Source: an uncultured Sphingomonadaceae bacterium
GTDB taxonomy: Bacteria > Pseudomonadota > Alphaproteobacteria > Sphingomonadales > Sphingomonadaceae
NCBI GenBank assembly: GCA_946479505.1
Contig: CAMLGC010000063.1
Coordinates: 1-15,234, forward strand
DNA: 15,234 nt
Reading direction: 5' to 3'
In this document: one piece after another, positions 1 through 7,008 of the stretch
How positions within the stretch are numbered: position 1 is the first letter of the stretch
Layout: each line of letters begins with the position of its first letter
The notes under the pieces: model-generated
The model's database searches: none
What the model saw: the letters and a program-made list of their open reading frames with translations, nothing else
What the model was told of the DNA's origin: nothing
Translations under genes and position numbers: made by a program

Positions 1-187
1 TCCAGACCGCATAGGCGGTGCCGGCGGGGATGCCGCGGGTTGCGAGCGCCAGGAGCCCGATGTTGACGAAGGAGAGGACGATCGGGACCGACGAGGCCTG
101 CCAGGTCGCCGCGGTCGCGGCCCATTTGAGGCTGAGCGCCCAGCAGATTTCGGTGAAGACGGCGATAAAGAGGATGAGCCAGGACAT
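1..187 (-). CDS. Small multidrug resistance (SMR) family transporter, SugE/Gdx-like, N-terminal part
   Basis: This is the first 62 codons of an inner-membrane exporter of about 105 residues; the rest lies beyond the left edge. SMR proteins have four membrane helices and work as dimers exchanging protons for a cation; the SugE/Gdx branch exports guanidinium. The protein opens MSWLILFIAVFTEICWALSL. It aligns without gaps to E. coli SugE from memory, with the essential carboxylate at Glu13, Trp16 and Lys21, and a GTAYAVW motif at 56-62 carrying Tyr59 and Trp62. Two hydrophobic helices are visible, about residues 2-21 and 33-50. Position 42 is Asn where the guanidinium exporters I recall have Ser, so the substrate is uncertain. 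The ATG at 187 has only a weak GGGA upstream. I see no guanidine riboswitch in the 164 bases before it. It lies downstream of the atp genes on the same strand but is probably a separate unit. Confidence 0.85.
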   Translation of the reverse strand, partial: MSWLILFIAVFTEICWALSLKWAATAATWQASSVPIVLSFVNIGLLALATRGIPAGTAYAVW

Positions 188-256
188 GGGGGTTCCCACG
201 GGCTCGGGTTAAGAAGCGCGGCCGCCGGAAACCCGGAAGAGGCGGGGCGCTGGGCT

Positions 257-294
257 CCCCTCCCGTTTACGGGAGGGGTCGGGGGAGGGCTTGT
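257..294 (+). repeat. Palindromic intergenic repeat, family A, copy 1
   Basis: A perfect 9-bp stem CCCCTCCCG / CGGGAGGGG (257-265 with 270-278, loop TTTA) is followed by a purine-rich tail TCGGGGGAGGGCTTGT. It is inverted relative to copy 2 at 309-348. Together they fill most of the 164 bases between atpF and the SMR gene. Repeats of this kind are common between genes in sphingomonads (general knowledge). Confidence 0.8.
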
Positions 295-308
295 TTGGAG
301 GAGGGGGC

Positions 309-348
309 GGACAGGCCCTCCCCTAGCCCCTCCCGAACGCGGGAGGGG
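309..348 (-). repeat. Palindromic intergenic repeat, family A, copy 2, abutting the atpF stop codon
   Basis: This has the same 9-bp stem as copy 1 (327-335 with 340-348, loop AACG) and, read on the minus strand, a similar tail CTAGGGGAGGGCCTGT. The hairpin ends three bases from the atpF stop codon at 352-354, so it would form at the very end of the atp transcript. It has no U-run, so it is more likely to protect the 3' end or weaken read-through than to act as a classical intrinsic terminator. Confidence 0.75.
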
Positions 349-351
349 GAT

Positions 352-906
352 TTAGGCGCGGCCCAGGCCGGCGATGGTGCGGTCCACGAGCGCCTTGTCG
401 GCATTTGCGCCGTGCTGTTTCGCGATGATCTCACCCGCGGCGGCGGCGGCGGCTTCGGCGGCGCTGGCCCGGACGTCCGCCAGCGCCTGGCGCTCGGCGG
501 CGGCGATCTTGTCCTCGGCCATCGCGGCGCGGCGGCGCATCAGCTCGTCGGCGTCGGTTTCGGCTTTCGCGAGAAGCGCGGTCGCCTCCTGCTCCGCGTG
601 CGCGACGATCGCCTGGGCGTCGCCCGCGCTCGCTTCGTTGCGCTGGCGCGCCTCGGCGAGCAACGCCTCGGCCTCGGCACGGAGCCGCGCGGCCTCGTCG
701 AGCTCGCGCTTGGTGTCGGCGATGCGCGCGTCGAGCGCGTCGCGCACACGGTGATGCGCGCGGCCGAACCAGAAGATCGCGACGAGAAAGATCGTCAGAC
801 TGACATAGACCCAGCCCTCGGCGTTGAGCCCGAGCATGGTCTCGCCGGTGGTGACGCCGTGCTCGGCGCCCTCCACATGGCCGGCGGCAGCGAGGAAAAA
901 CAGCAT
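352..906 (-). CDS. atpF: ATP synthase F0 subunit b
   Basis: Peripheral-stalk subunit b of the F1F0 ATP synthase, 184 residues. It anchors in the inner membrane and holds the catalytic F1 head against rotation. After a short periplasmic stretch there is one membrane helix at about residues 31-48, then a long Ala/Glu/Arg-rich amphipathic helix to the C-terminus, as expected for the b/b' coiled coil. It is the last gene of the F0 operon, starting 11 bases after the atpF' stop. An AAGGGG ribosome-binding site overlaps that stop codon, so translation is probably coupled. This copy is the longer of the pair and has an N-terminal extension before the helix. I assign b here and b' to the upstream neighbour by operon order; the two are similar enough that the labels could be exchanged. 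Confidence 0.93.
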   Translation of the reverse strand: MLFFLAAAGHVEGAEHGVTTGETMLGLNAEGWVYVSLTIFLVAIFWFGRAHHRVRDALDARIADTKRELDEAARLRAEAEALLAEARQRNEASAGDAQAIVAHAEQEATALLAKAETDADELMRRRAAMAEDKIAAAERQALADVRASAAEAAAAAAGEIIAKQHGANADKALVDRTIAGLGRA

Positions 907-917
907 GCGCGCGCCCC

Positions 918-1403
918 TTACGCCGCCAGCGCGGCGCGCGCGGCGCCGGCGGCGGTCTCGGCATCAGGGCGGCTGCCCGTCAGCTTCTCGACGATCTCGG
1001 CCGCGGCGTCGGCGGCGACGCGCTCGATCGCGCCCATCGCCTTCGCACGGGCTTGGTCGAGCGACGCCTGCGCCGCATTGGCGTTCGCATCGAGCGTCGC
1101 CTTGGATTGCGCGAGCTTCGCCTCGAGCGCGGCCGCCGCGTGGCCGCGCGCCTCGTCGACCTTTGCCCGTGCCGAGTCCTGCGCCGAGGCGATCCCGGCA
1201 TCATATTCGGCGGCGATGCGGTCCGCGTCCGCTTTCGCCTGCGCCGCCGAATCGATGTCGCCCGTCACCTTGTCCTCGCGCGCCTTCACCACGCGGCCGA
1301 GCTTGGGCAGCGTCGGCAGCACGATCCCGAAGAACAGGATCGCGAAGGCGATGCACAACCACACCATCTGAGGCGCGAAATTGGCGAGCTCGAACTGAGG
1401 CAT
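918..1403 (-). CDS. atpF': ATP synthase F0 subunit b'
   Basis: Second peripheral-stalk subunit, 161 residues, pairing with b as a heterodimer. Photosynthetic bacteria, alphaproteobacteria and chloroplasts carry two different b-type subunits. It starts MPQFELANFAPQMVWLCIAF: the sequence up to the helix is a typical b' opening (an 'F-P-Q' near the N-terminus, then one membrane helix at about 13-31). The rest is a charged, Ala-rich helix without predicted breaks. It lies between atpE and atpF on the same strand. The presence of a separate b' supports an alphaproteobacterial origin. Confidence 0.93.
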   Translation of the reverse strand: MPQFELANFAPQMVWLCIAFAILFFGIVLPTLPKLGRVVKAREDKVTGDIDSAAQAKADADRIAAEYDAGIASAQDSARAKVDEARGHAAAALEAKLAQSKATLDANANAAQASLDQARAKAMGAIERVAADAAAEIVEKLTGSRPDAETAAGAARAALAA

Positions 1404-1434
1404 CGGATCAGACTTTTAGCTGCGGATCGCCGGC

Positions 1435-1659
1435 TCAGGCGAAGGCGAGGTAGAGCGAGACGACCGCCGCGATCAGGCCGAGCGCCTCGACCACCGCGAA
1501 GCCCAGGAACAGGCGGCCCGAGATGCGCGGCTCGGCATCGGGGTTGCGGAACGCGCCCTGGAGGTGGCTGCCGAACACGTAGCCCACGCCGATGCCGGCG
1601 AGGCCCGCACCCATCGCCGCGAGGCCGGCACCGATAAACTTGGCTGCTTCAGGATCCAT
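1435..1659 (-). CDS. atpE: ATP synthase F0 subunit c
   Basis: Rotor-ring subunit of the ATP synthase, 74 residues forming a helical hairpin in the inner membrane. Helix 1 (about 8-31) is Gly/Ala-rich. The polar loop RNPDAEPR (38-45) contacts F1. Helix 2 carries the proton-binding carboxylate Glu58 in FAVVEALGLIA. The residue after it is Ala, and helix 1 has no Gln at the site used by sodium-dependent rings, so proton coupling is expected. The start has a good ribosome-binding site (AAGGA, 7 bases before the ATG). It lies between atpB and atpF' in the usual order. Confidence 0.97.
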   Translation of the reverse strand: MDPEAAKFIGAGLAAMGAGLAGIGVGYVFGSHLQGAFRNPDAEPRISGRLFLGFAVVEALGLIAAVVSLYLAFA

Positions 1660-1686
1660 GATTGCTTCCTTTGGAGTGAAACGTGA

Positions 1687-2448
1687 TTAGTGGAGGTTGA
1701 TCGCGTCGTTGAGATAGATCGACGCGAGCAGGGCGAAAACATAGGCCTGGATGACCGCGATCAGCAGTTCCAGCGCGGCGAGCGCGATGTTCACGATCAA
1801 CGGCACCACGCCGAACACGATCGGAATCGCCTCGAACGACCCCAAAGCGACGACGAAGGTGCCGAACACCTTCAGCAGCACGTGCCCGGCGGTCATGTTC
1901 GCGAACAGCCGGATGGCGAGCGTGAACGGGCGCGCGAGAAAGCTGATGACCTCGATCGGCAGGATGACGATCCCGAGCGGGACGTTGACACCCTTGGGCC
2001 AGAACAGCGTCAAGAAGTGCAGCCCGTGCTTCCAGAAGCCGACGATCAGCACGATCGAGAAGACGATCAACGCGAGCGCGAGCGTGACCGCGACGTGGCT
2101 GGTTGGGGTGAACGCGCCGACCCAGGGGATCAACCCGAGGATATTGAGCGCGAGCACGAAGATGAAGACCGAGAAAATGAGCGGCACGAAGCGGCGGCCG
2201 TTGGGGCCGACATTCTCGTCCATCATGCTGACGACGAAGCCGTGGACATATTCGACCGCGGCCTGCATCCGACCCGGTACGAGCTTGGGGTTCGCGGTGC
2301 CGGCATAGAGGAACACCGCGACGATGCCGAGCGCGATCAGCATCCACAGCGACGAATTGGTGAACGACAGGTCCACACCCGCAACCGGCGGGATCGGGTG
2401 CAGGACGCGGATCGCGAACTGTTCCATCGGGTTGTTGGCGGCGGCCAT
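1687..2448 (-). CDS. atpB: ATP synthase F0 subunit a
   Basis: Stator subunit a, 253 residues from the chosen start, forming the two proton half-channels against the c ring. It is strongly hydrophobic with about five or six helices. The essential arginine is Arg180 in the segment LAIRLFANMTAGH, and the C-terminal helix motif LELLIAVIQAYVFALLASIY carries the expected Glu227 and Gln234. I chose the ATG at 2448 because the sequence from there (MAAANNPMEQF) looks like alphaproteobacterial subunit a and an AGGA lies 9 bases upstream, overlapping the atpI stop. The frame stays open further upstream to 2583, but that part overlaps atpI and is Arg/Pro-rich, so it is not real. The gap to atpI is 11 bases, which suggests translational coupling. 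Confidence 0.96.
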   Translation of the reverse strand: MAAANNPMEQFAIRVLHPIPPVAGVDLSFTNSSLWMLIALGIVAVFLYAGTANPKLVPGRMQAAVEYVHGFVVSMMDENVGPNGRRFVPLIFSVFIFVLALNILGLIPWVGAFTPTSHVAVTLALALIVFSIVLIVGFWKHGLHFLTLFWPKGVNVPLGIVILPIEVISFLARPFTLAIRLFANMTAGHVLLKVFGTFVVALGSFEAIPIVFGVVPLIVNIALAALELLIAVIQAYVFALLASIYLNDAINLH

Positions 2449-2459
2449 CGGTTCAGATC

Positions 2460-2804
2460 CTACAGGTCGTCGTTGGTCGGATCGGTGTCGAACTGCCTCG
2501 ACGTCACCATCGCGCGGCGGAGGCCGGCGGCGAAGCCCAGAAGCAGGAACACGATCATCAGCCAGGGGGTGGTATCGAGCCACTTGTCGAGAAAGAAGCC
2601 GAGCAGCGCGCTCACCAGCACGGTGCCGACGAACTCGATGCCGACGGCCCAGCCCTTGCTCTCGGCCGCGGCCTCGGCATGCGTCATCGGCGCCTCATGC
2701 GCGGCCTTCGCCTGCGCGATGCGGCGGTCCAGATCGTCGGACTCGTTGTGGCGGTCGTCGGCCAACGCTCGGATACCCTCAGATACAGAAACGCCGCCTG
2801 GCAT
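2460..2804 (-). CDS. atpI: AtpI/AtpZ-family protein, first gene of the F0 operon
   Basis: Small membrane protein, up to 114 residues, of the AtpI/AtpZ type that commonly precedes atpB. It is implicated in c-ring assembly or cation supply and is not a core subunit. It has a polar N-terminus with a short helix (RIAQAKAAHEA), then two membrane helices at about 52-70 and 80-94. Between them is the family-like turn FFLDKWLDTTPW, with Gly and Arg residues after helix 2. The start is uncertain. The ATG at 2804 has no ribosome-binding site. A TTG at 2765 has GAGGG ten bases upstream and gives a 101-residue protein starting (M)ADDRHNESDDLDRR. Both starts lie downstream of the proposed atp promoter. 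The family call rests on position and topology. Confidence 0.85.
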   Translation of the reverse strand: MPGGVSVSEGIRALADDRHNESDDLDRRIAQAKAAHEAPMTHAEAAAESKGWAVGIEFVGTVLVSALLGFFLDKWLDTTPWLMIVFLLLGFAAGLRRAMVTSRQFDTDPTNDDL

Positions 2805-2858
2805 GCTGCCGGCGACGGAATAAGCCTCGGGCGACGCAAGGCCCCCGTTGCGGGGGAC

Positions 2859-2887
2859 CGTTTAGGAAAGGGGGGTGGAGGAGTCAA
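2859..2887 (-). promoter_or_regulatory. Candidate sigma-70-type promoter of the atp F0 operon
   Basis: On the minus strand TTGACT (2887-2882) is followed after 17 bases by TAAACG (2864-2859). The -35 box matches the consensus at five of six positions; the -10 box is weak. Transcription would start near 2852, inside a GC-rich inverted repeat (CCCCCG-TTG-CGGGGG, 2842-2856). This is the only good -35 I see between ydbL and atpI. Confidence 0.45.
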
Positions 2888-2889
2888 CC

Positions 2890-2906
2890 GTTGTGGGAAA
2901 CACAAC
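2890..2906. promoter_or_regulatory. Inverted repeat directly upstream of the atp -35 box, possible operator
   Basis: GTTGTG (2890-2895), five bases GGAAA, then CACAAC (2901-2906) form a perfect 6-bp dyad. Its edge is two bases from the candidate -35 box of the atp promoter. A dyad at this place could bind an activator or repressor. It is short enough to be chance. Confidence 0.3.
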
Positions 2907-2909
2907 AAT

Positions 2910-2958
2910 CCTCCCCTGCAAGGGGAGGTGGCAGCCCGCAGGGCTGTCGGAGGGGTGT
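2910..2958 (+). repeat. Palindromic intergenic repeat, family B, copy 1
   Basis: There are two stacked hairpins: CCTCCCCT / AGGGGAGG (2910-2917 with 2921-2928, loop GCA) and CAGCCC / GGGCTG (2932-2937 with 2941-2946, loop GCA). They are followed by GGAGGGGTGT (2949-2958). That last block is the exact reverse complement of ACACCCCTCC at 2973-2982 in copy 2, so the pair can also fold as one long cruciform. Confidence 0.8.
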
Positions 2959-2972
2959 AACCATCAGCGGGG

Positions 2973-3028
2973 ACACCCCTCCACCACGCCGCTGGCGCGG
3001 CGCGGTCCCCCTCCCCTTACAGGGGAGG
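2973..3028 (-). repeat. Palindromic intergenic repeat, family B, copy 2
   Basis: This is an inverted copy of the element at 2910-2958, 14 bases away. It has the same outer 8-bp stem CCTCCCCT / AGGGGAGG (3010-3017 with 3021-3028). The inner hairpin differs in sequence (CGCCGC / GCGGCG, 2987-2992 with 2997-3002) while keeping its position and size, so the fold is conserved rather than the bases. It lies 22 bases past the ydbL stop and may shape the 3' end of that transcript. Confidence 0.8.
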
Positions 3029-3050
3029 TATCATCTCATATCGCCCGCCC

Positions 3051-3440
3051 TCACACGCAGCGCGGATCGCGGACCGGGGGAGCGGAGGTCCGCGTTTTCC
3101 AACTGCCGTCGGGGGCCTGGTATTTCTCGCCCACCGCGGTCTGCTCGATCAGGTTGCAGCCGGCAACGAAGGCCATCTGCTCGACCGTAGCGCCGTTCGC
3201 GGCCTGCTTGGTGTAGGCGGATTTGCGCTGGATGTTGATGTTGCTGACCAGCGCCTTCAGGTCCGCCGTCCCCGAGCCGACGATGCCGAGATAGCCGTCG
3301 GGCTGCTCGCCGATCAGCCCCTGCGCGCGCGCCTGCGCATAGGCGGGCGAGCGCTGCGCATAGGCCGCGGTGGCGAGGCCGGCGGTGGCGATCACGCCCA
3401 GACCGAGCGCTGCGAAGAAAAGAAGCTTACCCTGTTTCAT
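3051..3440 (-). CDS. ydbL: YdbL family periplasmic protein (DUF1318)
   Basis: Small secreted protein of 129 residues. In E. coli, YdbL works with YdbH and YnbE and is thought to modulate their assembly in the periplasm. It has a signal peptide (MKQGKL, a hydrophobic core to about residue 24, likely cleavage after AYA at 28). The family-typical segment ARAQGLIGEQPDGYLGIV lies at 37-54. Cys95 and Cys128 could form a disulfide. Its ATG overlaps the ynbE stop codon by one base (TGATG), so translation should be coupled. It is last in the three-gene operon. The family assignment is firm from the GEQPDGYLG motif plus operon order. Confidence 0.92.
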   Translation of the reverse strand: MKQGKLLFFAALGLGVIATAGLATAAYAQRSPAYAQARAQGLIGEQPDGYLGIVGSGTADLKALVSNINIQRKSAYTKQAANGATVEQMAFVAGCNLIEQTAVGEKYQAPDGSWKTRTSAPPVRDPRCV

Positions 3441-3670
3441 CAGAAAATTCCCGGATTCTGCTCGATCAGCGTCTTTGCCTCGCTGTCGAGGCGATAGACC
3501 ACTTCCTGCGTCACGTTGATGTTCAAGTTGATCTCGATCGGCTTGTCGGGCGCGGTCACGTTGACGCAGCCGCTCGTGGCGCCGCCGGCGCCCAGCAGCA
3601 GCAAGGCGATCATCGTCCTCATGCCCGTGCTCGTCGATCTCCTATCCTTCATCATATCCGTTTCGATCAT
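3440..3670 (-). CDS. ynbE: YnbE family outer-membrane lipoprotein
   Basis: Tiny lipoprotein, at most 76 residues, mature from Cys35. In E. coli, YnbE sits in the outer membrane and caps YdbH to complete a lipid bridge. The N-terminus MRTMIALLLLGAGG, the lipobox TSGC (32-35; Thr at -3 is unusual) and Val after the Cys fit outer-membrane sorting. The body contains PDKPIEINLNINVTQEVVYR, recognisable as the family's beta-strand segment. Its ATG overlaps the ydbH stop by four bases (ATGA, 3667-3670). An internal ATG at residue 17 would give a more normal signal peptide, so the true start may be there. Confidence 0.9.
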   Translation of the reverse strand: MIETDMMKDRRSTSTGMRTMIALLLLGAGGATSGCVNVTAPDKPIEINLNINVTQEVVYRLDSEAKTLIEQNPGIF

Positions 3671-6600
3671 GGCACAGTCTCGCTTTCGGTGGGCTGAATG
3701 GGGGTGTCAGGTTCCGGAGCGGCCTTGCGGGCTTTTTCGGCGGCTTTCTGCTGTTCAATGAGTGCGGGCAGGTTGCGTTCAATGAGGCGCTTGGGATCGT
3801 AGAAGCTCCGCGCCGAATCGAGGAGGCCCCGGAAGGGTGCGCGGATGCGGATGTTGAAGATGAAGGGCAGCTTCGCCAGCCGGCGGATGATGAAATTCGA
3901 TTTGGCGCCCGCCCCCTGGCTGACGCCCGCGAAATGGACCTCGGTGACCATCTCGCCCGCGAGCGGGCCGTTCATGGTTATGTCGAGGTTCTCGTAGTCG
4001 ATCGACTTCAACGCCTGGAACGCCATGTTGCCCCAGAAGCCGAGATCCTCCTGCGACACCGCGCCGACATAGGCGATCGTGCCGCCGCCCGGCCGCACGA
4101 CGAGATGGCCGTTGTCGACGCGGCCGCCCGAATCGTCGAACACCATCGGCAGCGTGCCGTCGAAGGTGCCGGTGGCGTTGATATTCTTGAAATCGAACTG
4201 CTGGAGGAACTGCGCGGCGTCCATCGCGGTGATCGTGAAGGTGAGGTGCTTTTCCTGGTTCTCGGAGAAATCGAGGATCGTCGGCTCGAGCACCAGGTCG
4301 CCGCCCGCGAACGGCCAGTGCGCGCCGAGCACCTTCACCTTGGTGCCCGAGAGCACCTGGTAATGGAGCACGCCGTCGGTCACCTCGACGCCGGGATTGA
4401 CCGAGGCGACGGTTGCGACCTGATCGGGGGCGCTGACGAGGCCCAGCAGATCGGTGAAGTGGATTTCGGTTGCGAGACCCTCCACGGGACCGAACGCTGC
4501 GGCAAGATCGGTGTCCTGCGTGCGGAAGGTGCCGGTGCTGGTGACGCCCTCGGGGCTCCAGGCGATATGGCCCTCCCCTTCCACCGTCCCCTTCACGTCG
4601 GCGATCACGCCGAAGGTGAGGCGGGTGAGCCGGTCGGGCTGGAAGCCGTCGCCGAAGGTGATGCCGGGCACCGCGAGATCGGCATGGCCCGCCCCTGCCG
4701 CAAGATCGTGGGTGAGGCTGACGTCGGTCACCGTGGTCCCGGTCTCGGGCTCGACGAGCGTGCCCGCGGCGGTGATCGTGTTGGCGGCGAGCGCGAAGCG
4801 GACGTTGTTCGACACGAGCGGCTTGAAGCGTGGCTCCTCGGCGGTGTCGGCGACGGTGAGGCCGCCGTCGAGCGTCAGCTTGCCGCCGGCGAAGCGCCAG
4901 TCGCCCGCAGCGTCCGAGAGGATCAGCGGCACGTTGCCGATCTGCCCGCCGGCCCCCGCAAACTGCCCCGCGACCGCGCCGCCCGCGATATGGCCGTCGA
5001 GGCTTTGGGCCTCGATCCGGGTGACGTTCTCCGGCGCGCCGAGGCGAGCGGCGACGTCGCTCAAATGGAAGCCGTAGCCGGCGAGGCGCAGCTCGGACCC
5101 CGACGCGTCCAGCGACAGCGGCGTGCTGCCGAGCCGGCCTTCGAGGTGCGAGGCGGCGAGCCGCGCGCCGCCGCTCACCGAACCGCCGTTCACCATCAGC
5201 AGCGCGGCGTCCGACGGGCAGAGCGTCAGCTTCGTGGGCCCCAGGACGAGGCTCGACACCGACAGGCTCTCGAACGAGAGCGGCGCGCAGCGGCGGTTGA
5301 CGAGGAAGCGCGCGGCACCGTTCCACACGCCGCTCACCGGAAGGTGCGCCTGCTCGAGCCGGCCGTCGCCGAGCGGCCCCGAAAGCGTCACCTCGGTCGA
5401 GAAATGCGTCGCCCCGTCAGGCGTCGCGGTGAAGCTGACCGGCGTAAGCGCGAGCCGCGCCCCGCCTGCGGTATAGGGGCGGATGATCGCATTGCCCGTC
5501 ATCGCCCCGCGCGCATGATCCTGCTGGAGCTGGATCGCCGCATCGGGCAGCCCGCCGCCCGCGAGCGTCAGCAGCCCGTCGATGCGCAGGCCGCGATCGG
5601 GCCAGGCATATTGCATGCCGTCGCCGCTCGCGAGCGTCGCGCTCGCGCCGGTCGCCGAGGTCAGAATCAGCCGCGAGACGCCGAGCCGTCCGCGGCCGTC
5701 CGATTGGAGCGCGTCGATATTGGCGGTGACGTCGAGCGAATGCGCCGCCGCGACGGCCGCCTTGGCGAGCTGCGCGACGAGCGGCGCGACCGGCGAGCCC
5801 TGCGCGGCACCGCCGAAACGCGCGATTCGGGCAAGCCATGCCTGCGAGAGCGCTGCGTCTCGGGCGCCGGCATTGCCCTGGAAACCCAGAAAGCCGTCCT
5901 CGACGCGATAGGCGCCCGCGAGCGCGAGCCGCGCGCCGTGCGCGTCGTCGAGCACGAAAGCGCCGGTCGCGAGATCGACCGTGCCCGAGGTGCGCGAGGG
6001 CGAGCCTTCGAAATCGACGCTGCCTGCCAGATCGCGGACGCGGGCCGCTGGGTTGCGGACGCTCGCGACCGCGAGCTTGGCGCTTCCCTGCCAGCGGTCG
6101 AGGCGTTCGCCGAGCGTCACGTCGAGATCGGCATGCGCGGCGGTGAGGCCGGTTTCGCCGCAGTCGAGGCTGCCGGCGCTGAGGGGGCCTTCGAGCGAGG
6201 GGCGGGCATCGGCGATGGTGATCTTCATCGCGGCGGCAACGCGGGTCGCGGTGCAGCCGGGGAGCGCGAGCTTCTCCGAGATGGCGGCGATGCGACCGCT
6301 GAAACCGTCGTCGAGCCGGCCGCTGCCGGTCGCCTTGATGCCAACCACGCCATAGGGCGTCTCGAGCCGCATCCGCGCGTCCGCGACCGTCACATCGAGC
6401 GCGGGAAGCGCAAAGGGCTTGCCCGAGGGCGGCGGAAGCAGCCGGTCGATTGCACCGAGCGAAAGCTTGCCGTCGACGAGGCGCCCGCGCAGACGGACAT
6501 GGCCCGCGCGCACCGCCATCACCGAGGGGCCGCCAAAGCCGATCTCGGTCGAAAGCTCGACCCAGTCGGCGACGAGATCGGGGTGCGCGGGATCGCCGAT

Positions 6601-6909
6601 CACGACGTCGGTGAGCCGCTGACGGCCGAGCGCGAGATCCTCGATATGGTAGCGCGCGCGCACCCCCTTGGCGGCGAGCGTGCGGTTTATCACGCCGGCG
6701 GCGATGGGTTTGCGCTGAACCCACACGCCGATCAGGACGACGAGGATCAATGCGGCGAGCCCGACCAGCACCCAGCGAAGCGGTCCCAGGCGCGGGATCG
6801 CACGACGACGCGGTGCCGGCGCAGTCTCGACGGCACCCTCCGCTTCGTCGCTTTCCACCGTCACGCCCTTTGGAACTCCCTCAGTGTTTGAAATGCGCCG
6901 CAGATGCAT
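3667..6909 (-). CDS. ydbH: YdbH family AsmA-like intermembrane phospholipid transport protein
   Basis: Large inner-membrane-anchored periplasmic protein, 1080 residues from the ATG at 6909. YdbH, TamB and YhdP are AsmA-like proteins that form a hydrophobic groove carrying phospholipid to the outer membrane. An Arg-rich cytoplasmic tail precedes one membrane helix at about 46-64 (WVLVGLAALILVVLIGVWV). The rest is repetitive beta-rich sequence with many LxxAxG and GxLxLxG units. The C-terminal domain has the TFDGTLPMVFDDSGGRVDNG and GGGTIAYVG segments typical of the family. It is longer than E. coli YdbH (about 880). Three starts are possible: TTG 6933 (would be almost leaderless from the promoter at 6943-6970), ATG 6909 and GTG 6864 (GGAG 11 bases upstream). 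The gene heads the operon with ynbE and ydbL. A long open frame on the opposite strand is a codon-bias shadow. Confidence 0.93.
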   Translation of the reverse strand: MHLRRISNTEGVPKGVTVESDEAEGAVETAPAPRRRAIPRLGPLRWVLVGLAALILVVLIGVWVQRKPIAAGVINRTLAAKGVRARYHIEDLALGRQRLTDVVIGDPAHPDLVADWVELSTEIGFGGPSVMAVRAGHVRLRGRLVDGKLSLGAIDRLLPPPSGKPFALPALDVTVADARMRLETPYGVVGIKATGSGRLDDGFSGRIAAISEKLALPGCTATRVAAAMKITIADARPSLEGPLSAGSLDCGETGLTAAHADLDVTLGERLDRWQGSAKLAVASVRNPAARVRDLAGSVDFEGSPSRTSGTVDLATGAFVLDDAHGARLALAGAYRVEDGFLGFQGNAGARDAALSQAWLARIARFGGAAQGSPVAPLVAQLAKAAVAAAHSLDVTANIDALQSDGRGRLGVSRLILTSATGASATLASGDGMQYAWPDRGLRIDGLLTLAGGGLPDAAIQLQQDHARGAMTGNAIIRPYTAGGARLALTPVSFTATPDGATHFSTEVTLSGPLGDGRLEQAHLPVSGVWNGAARFLVNRRCAPLSFESLSVSSLVLGPTKLTLCPSDAALLMVNGGSVSGGARLAASHLEGRLGSTPLSLDASGSELRLAGYGFHLSDVAARLGAPENVTRIEAQSLDGHIAGGAVAGQFAGAGGQIGNVPLILSDAAGDWRFAGGKLTLDGGLTVADTAEEPRFKPLVSNNVRFALAANTITAAGTLVEPETGTTVTDVSLTHDLAAGAGHADLAVPGITFGDGFQPDRLTRLTFGVIADVKGTVEGEGHIAWSPEGVTSTGTFRTQDTDLAAAFGPVEGLATEIHFTDLLGLVSAPDQVATVASVNPGVEVTDGVLHYQVLSGTKVKVLGAHWPFAGGDLVLEPTILDFSENQEKHLTFTITAMDAAQFLQQFDFKNINATGTFDGTLPMVFDDSGGRVDNGHLVVRPGGGTIAYVGAVSQEDLGFWGNMAFQALKSIDYENLDITMNGPLAGEMVTEVHFAGVSQGAGAKSNFIIRRLAKLPFIFNIRIRAPFRGLLDSARSFYDPKRLIERNLPALIEQQKAAEKARKAAPEPDTPIQPTESETVP

Positions 6910-6942
6910 TTTGCGGGCTCGTGCCGTAACCAAACGCGCCTA

Positions 6943-6970
6943 AGCATAGGGAAGATGAACAGACGCACAA
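6943..6970 (-). promoter_or_regulatory. Candidate promoter of the ydbH-ynbE-ydbL operon
   Basis: On the minus strand TTGTGC (6970-6965) is followed after 16 bases by TATGCT (6948-6943), which puts the start of transcription near 6936. This favours translation from ATG 6909 or GTG 6864 rather than TTG 6933. The -35 box lies back to back with TTGCGC (6971-6976), a possible -35 for radC. Confidence 0.35.
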
Positions 6971-7008
6971 TTGCGCGGGCGCTCCCCTCGCCCTAATCCC
7001 TGTCGCCG

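Noticed and set aside
188..351. Guanidine riboswitch before the SugE-like gene, suggested by two hairpins in tandem
   Set aside because: The hairpins are an inverted pair of a common intergenic repeat. The loops (TTTA and AACG) are not a matched pair of the ACGR loops of the guanidine-II class, and one lies against the atpF stop codon.
295..1371. 358-codon plus-strand frame opposite atpF and atpF'
   Set aside because: Shadow of the Ala/Glu-rich stalk genes. Low-complexity translation without family features, and it starts inside a palindromic repeat.
3934..6891. 985-codon open frame on the plus strand opposite ydbH
   Set aside because: It is fully antisense to a well-supported gene and very rich in Arg, Ala, Glu and Gly. 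It has no recognisable domain or signal. Long antisense frames are expected where third codon positions are nearly all G or C.
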